Below, piece by piece: positions 5,180-5,210 of a stretch of DNA of 5,210 nt; position 1 is the first letter of the stretch; every line of letters starts with the position of its first letter. The translations under genes and the position numbers were made by a program. Under the pieces are notes generated by a model. The model did no database searches, was not told the origin of the DNA, and worked only from the letters and a program-made list of their open reading frames with translations. The stretch is from an uncultured Thalassolituus sp. Lineage in GTDB: Bacteria; Pseudomonadota; Gammaproteobacteria; Pseudomonadales; Oceanobacteraceae. The stretch is from positions 1-5,210 of the forward strand of contig CAJXIT010000263.1 of the NCBI GenBank assembly GCA_913054055.1, in the 5' to 3' direction.

Positions 5180-5210
5180 AGATCGGAAGAGCACACGTCT
5201 GAACTCCAGT
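5180..5210 (+). other. Illumina TruSeq adapter sequence (artefact)
   Basis: The last 31 bases begin AGATCGGAAGAGC and continue with CACACGTCTGAACTCCAGT, which is the standard Illumina TruSeq indexed-adapter read-through sequence. The match is exact over its length as I recall the adapter. The A at 5180 may belong to either genome or adapter. The nrtA frame runs cleanly to 5178 and ends at this join. It is untrimmed adapter at a contig end, not part of the organism. Confidence 0.97.

Noticed and set aside
1..5210. CRISPR arrays, tRNA or rRNA genes, insertion sequences, or defence/toxin systems
   Set aside because: No regularly spaced repeats, RNA gene signatures, transposase frames or terminal inverted repeats were seen. 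Known housekeeping-type operons account for nearly all the sequence.

Overview
The window is 5.2 kb of AT-rich, tightly packed bacterial DNA. It holds two converging gene groups: a polyhydroxyalkanoate (PHA) group on the + strand and a nitrate-type ABC importer on the - strand. The class I PHA synthase, a short phasin, a three-gene importer of the nrtA-nrtB-nrtD (NasFED-like) type and the low GC together suggest a marine gammaproteobacterium, perhaps of the Oceanospirillales or a relative. This placement is inference from gene content and protein style; no marker gene is present.

Left half (+ strand): an AT-rich leader (1-243) carries an inverted repeat. It is followed by phaJ ((R)-specific enoyl-CoA hydratase, 244-732), a phasin (753-1127), an intrinsic terminator (1144-1168) and phaC (PHA synthase, 1196-2986). 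PhaJ turns beta-oxidation enoyl-CoA into (R)-3-hydroxyacyl-CoA, PhaC polymerises it, and the phasin coats the granule. The gene set resembles the Aeromonas caviae phaP-phaC-phaJ cluster in a different order. The window contains no phaA or phaB.

Middle: a perfect 19-bp stem with A/T-rich flanks (3012-3053) lies between the converging stop codons and should terminate transcription in both directions.

Right half (- strand, read from the right end leftwards): the last 30 codons of the substrate-binding protein NrtA (5086-5178), a hairpin with a T-rich tail (5041-5068), the permease NrtB (3976-4986) and the ATPase NrtD (3112-3930). Both groups place a terminator-like hairpin between a component expected to be abundant (phasin, binding protein) and its downstream partner (synthase, permease/ATPase). 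This looks like the same way of setting expression ratios used twice.

The last 31 bases (5180-5210) are not genomic. They match the Illumina TruSeq read-through adapter, so the true sequence ends inside nrtA at about 5179. I see no clearly new biological system. The points most worth following are the intra-operon terminators, the J-P-C gene order, the long charged loop in NrtB and the adapter contamination.
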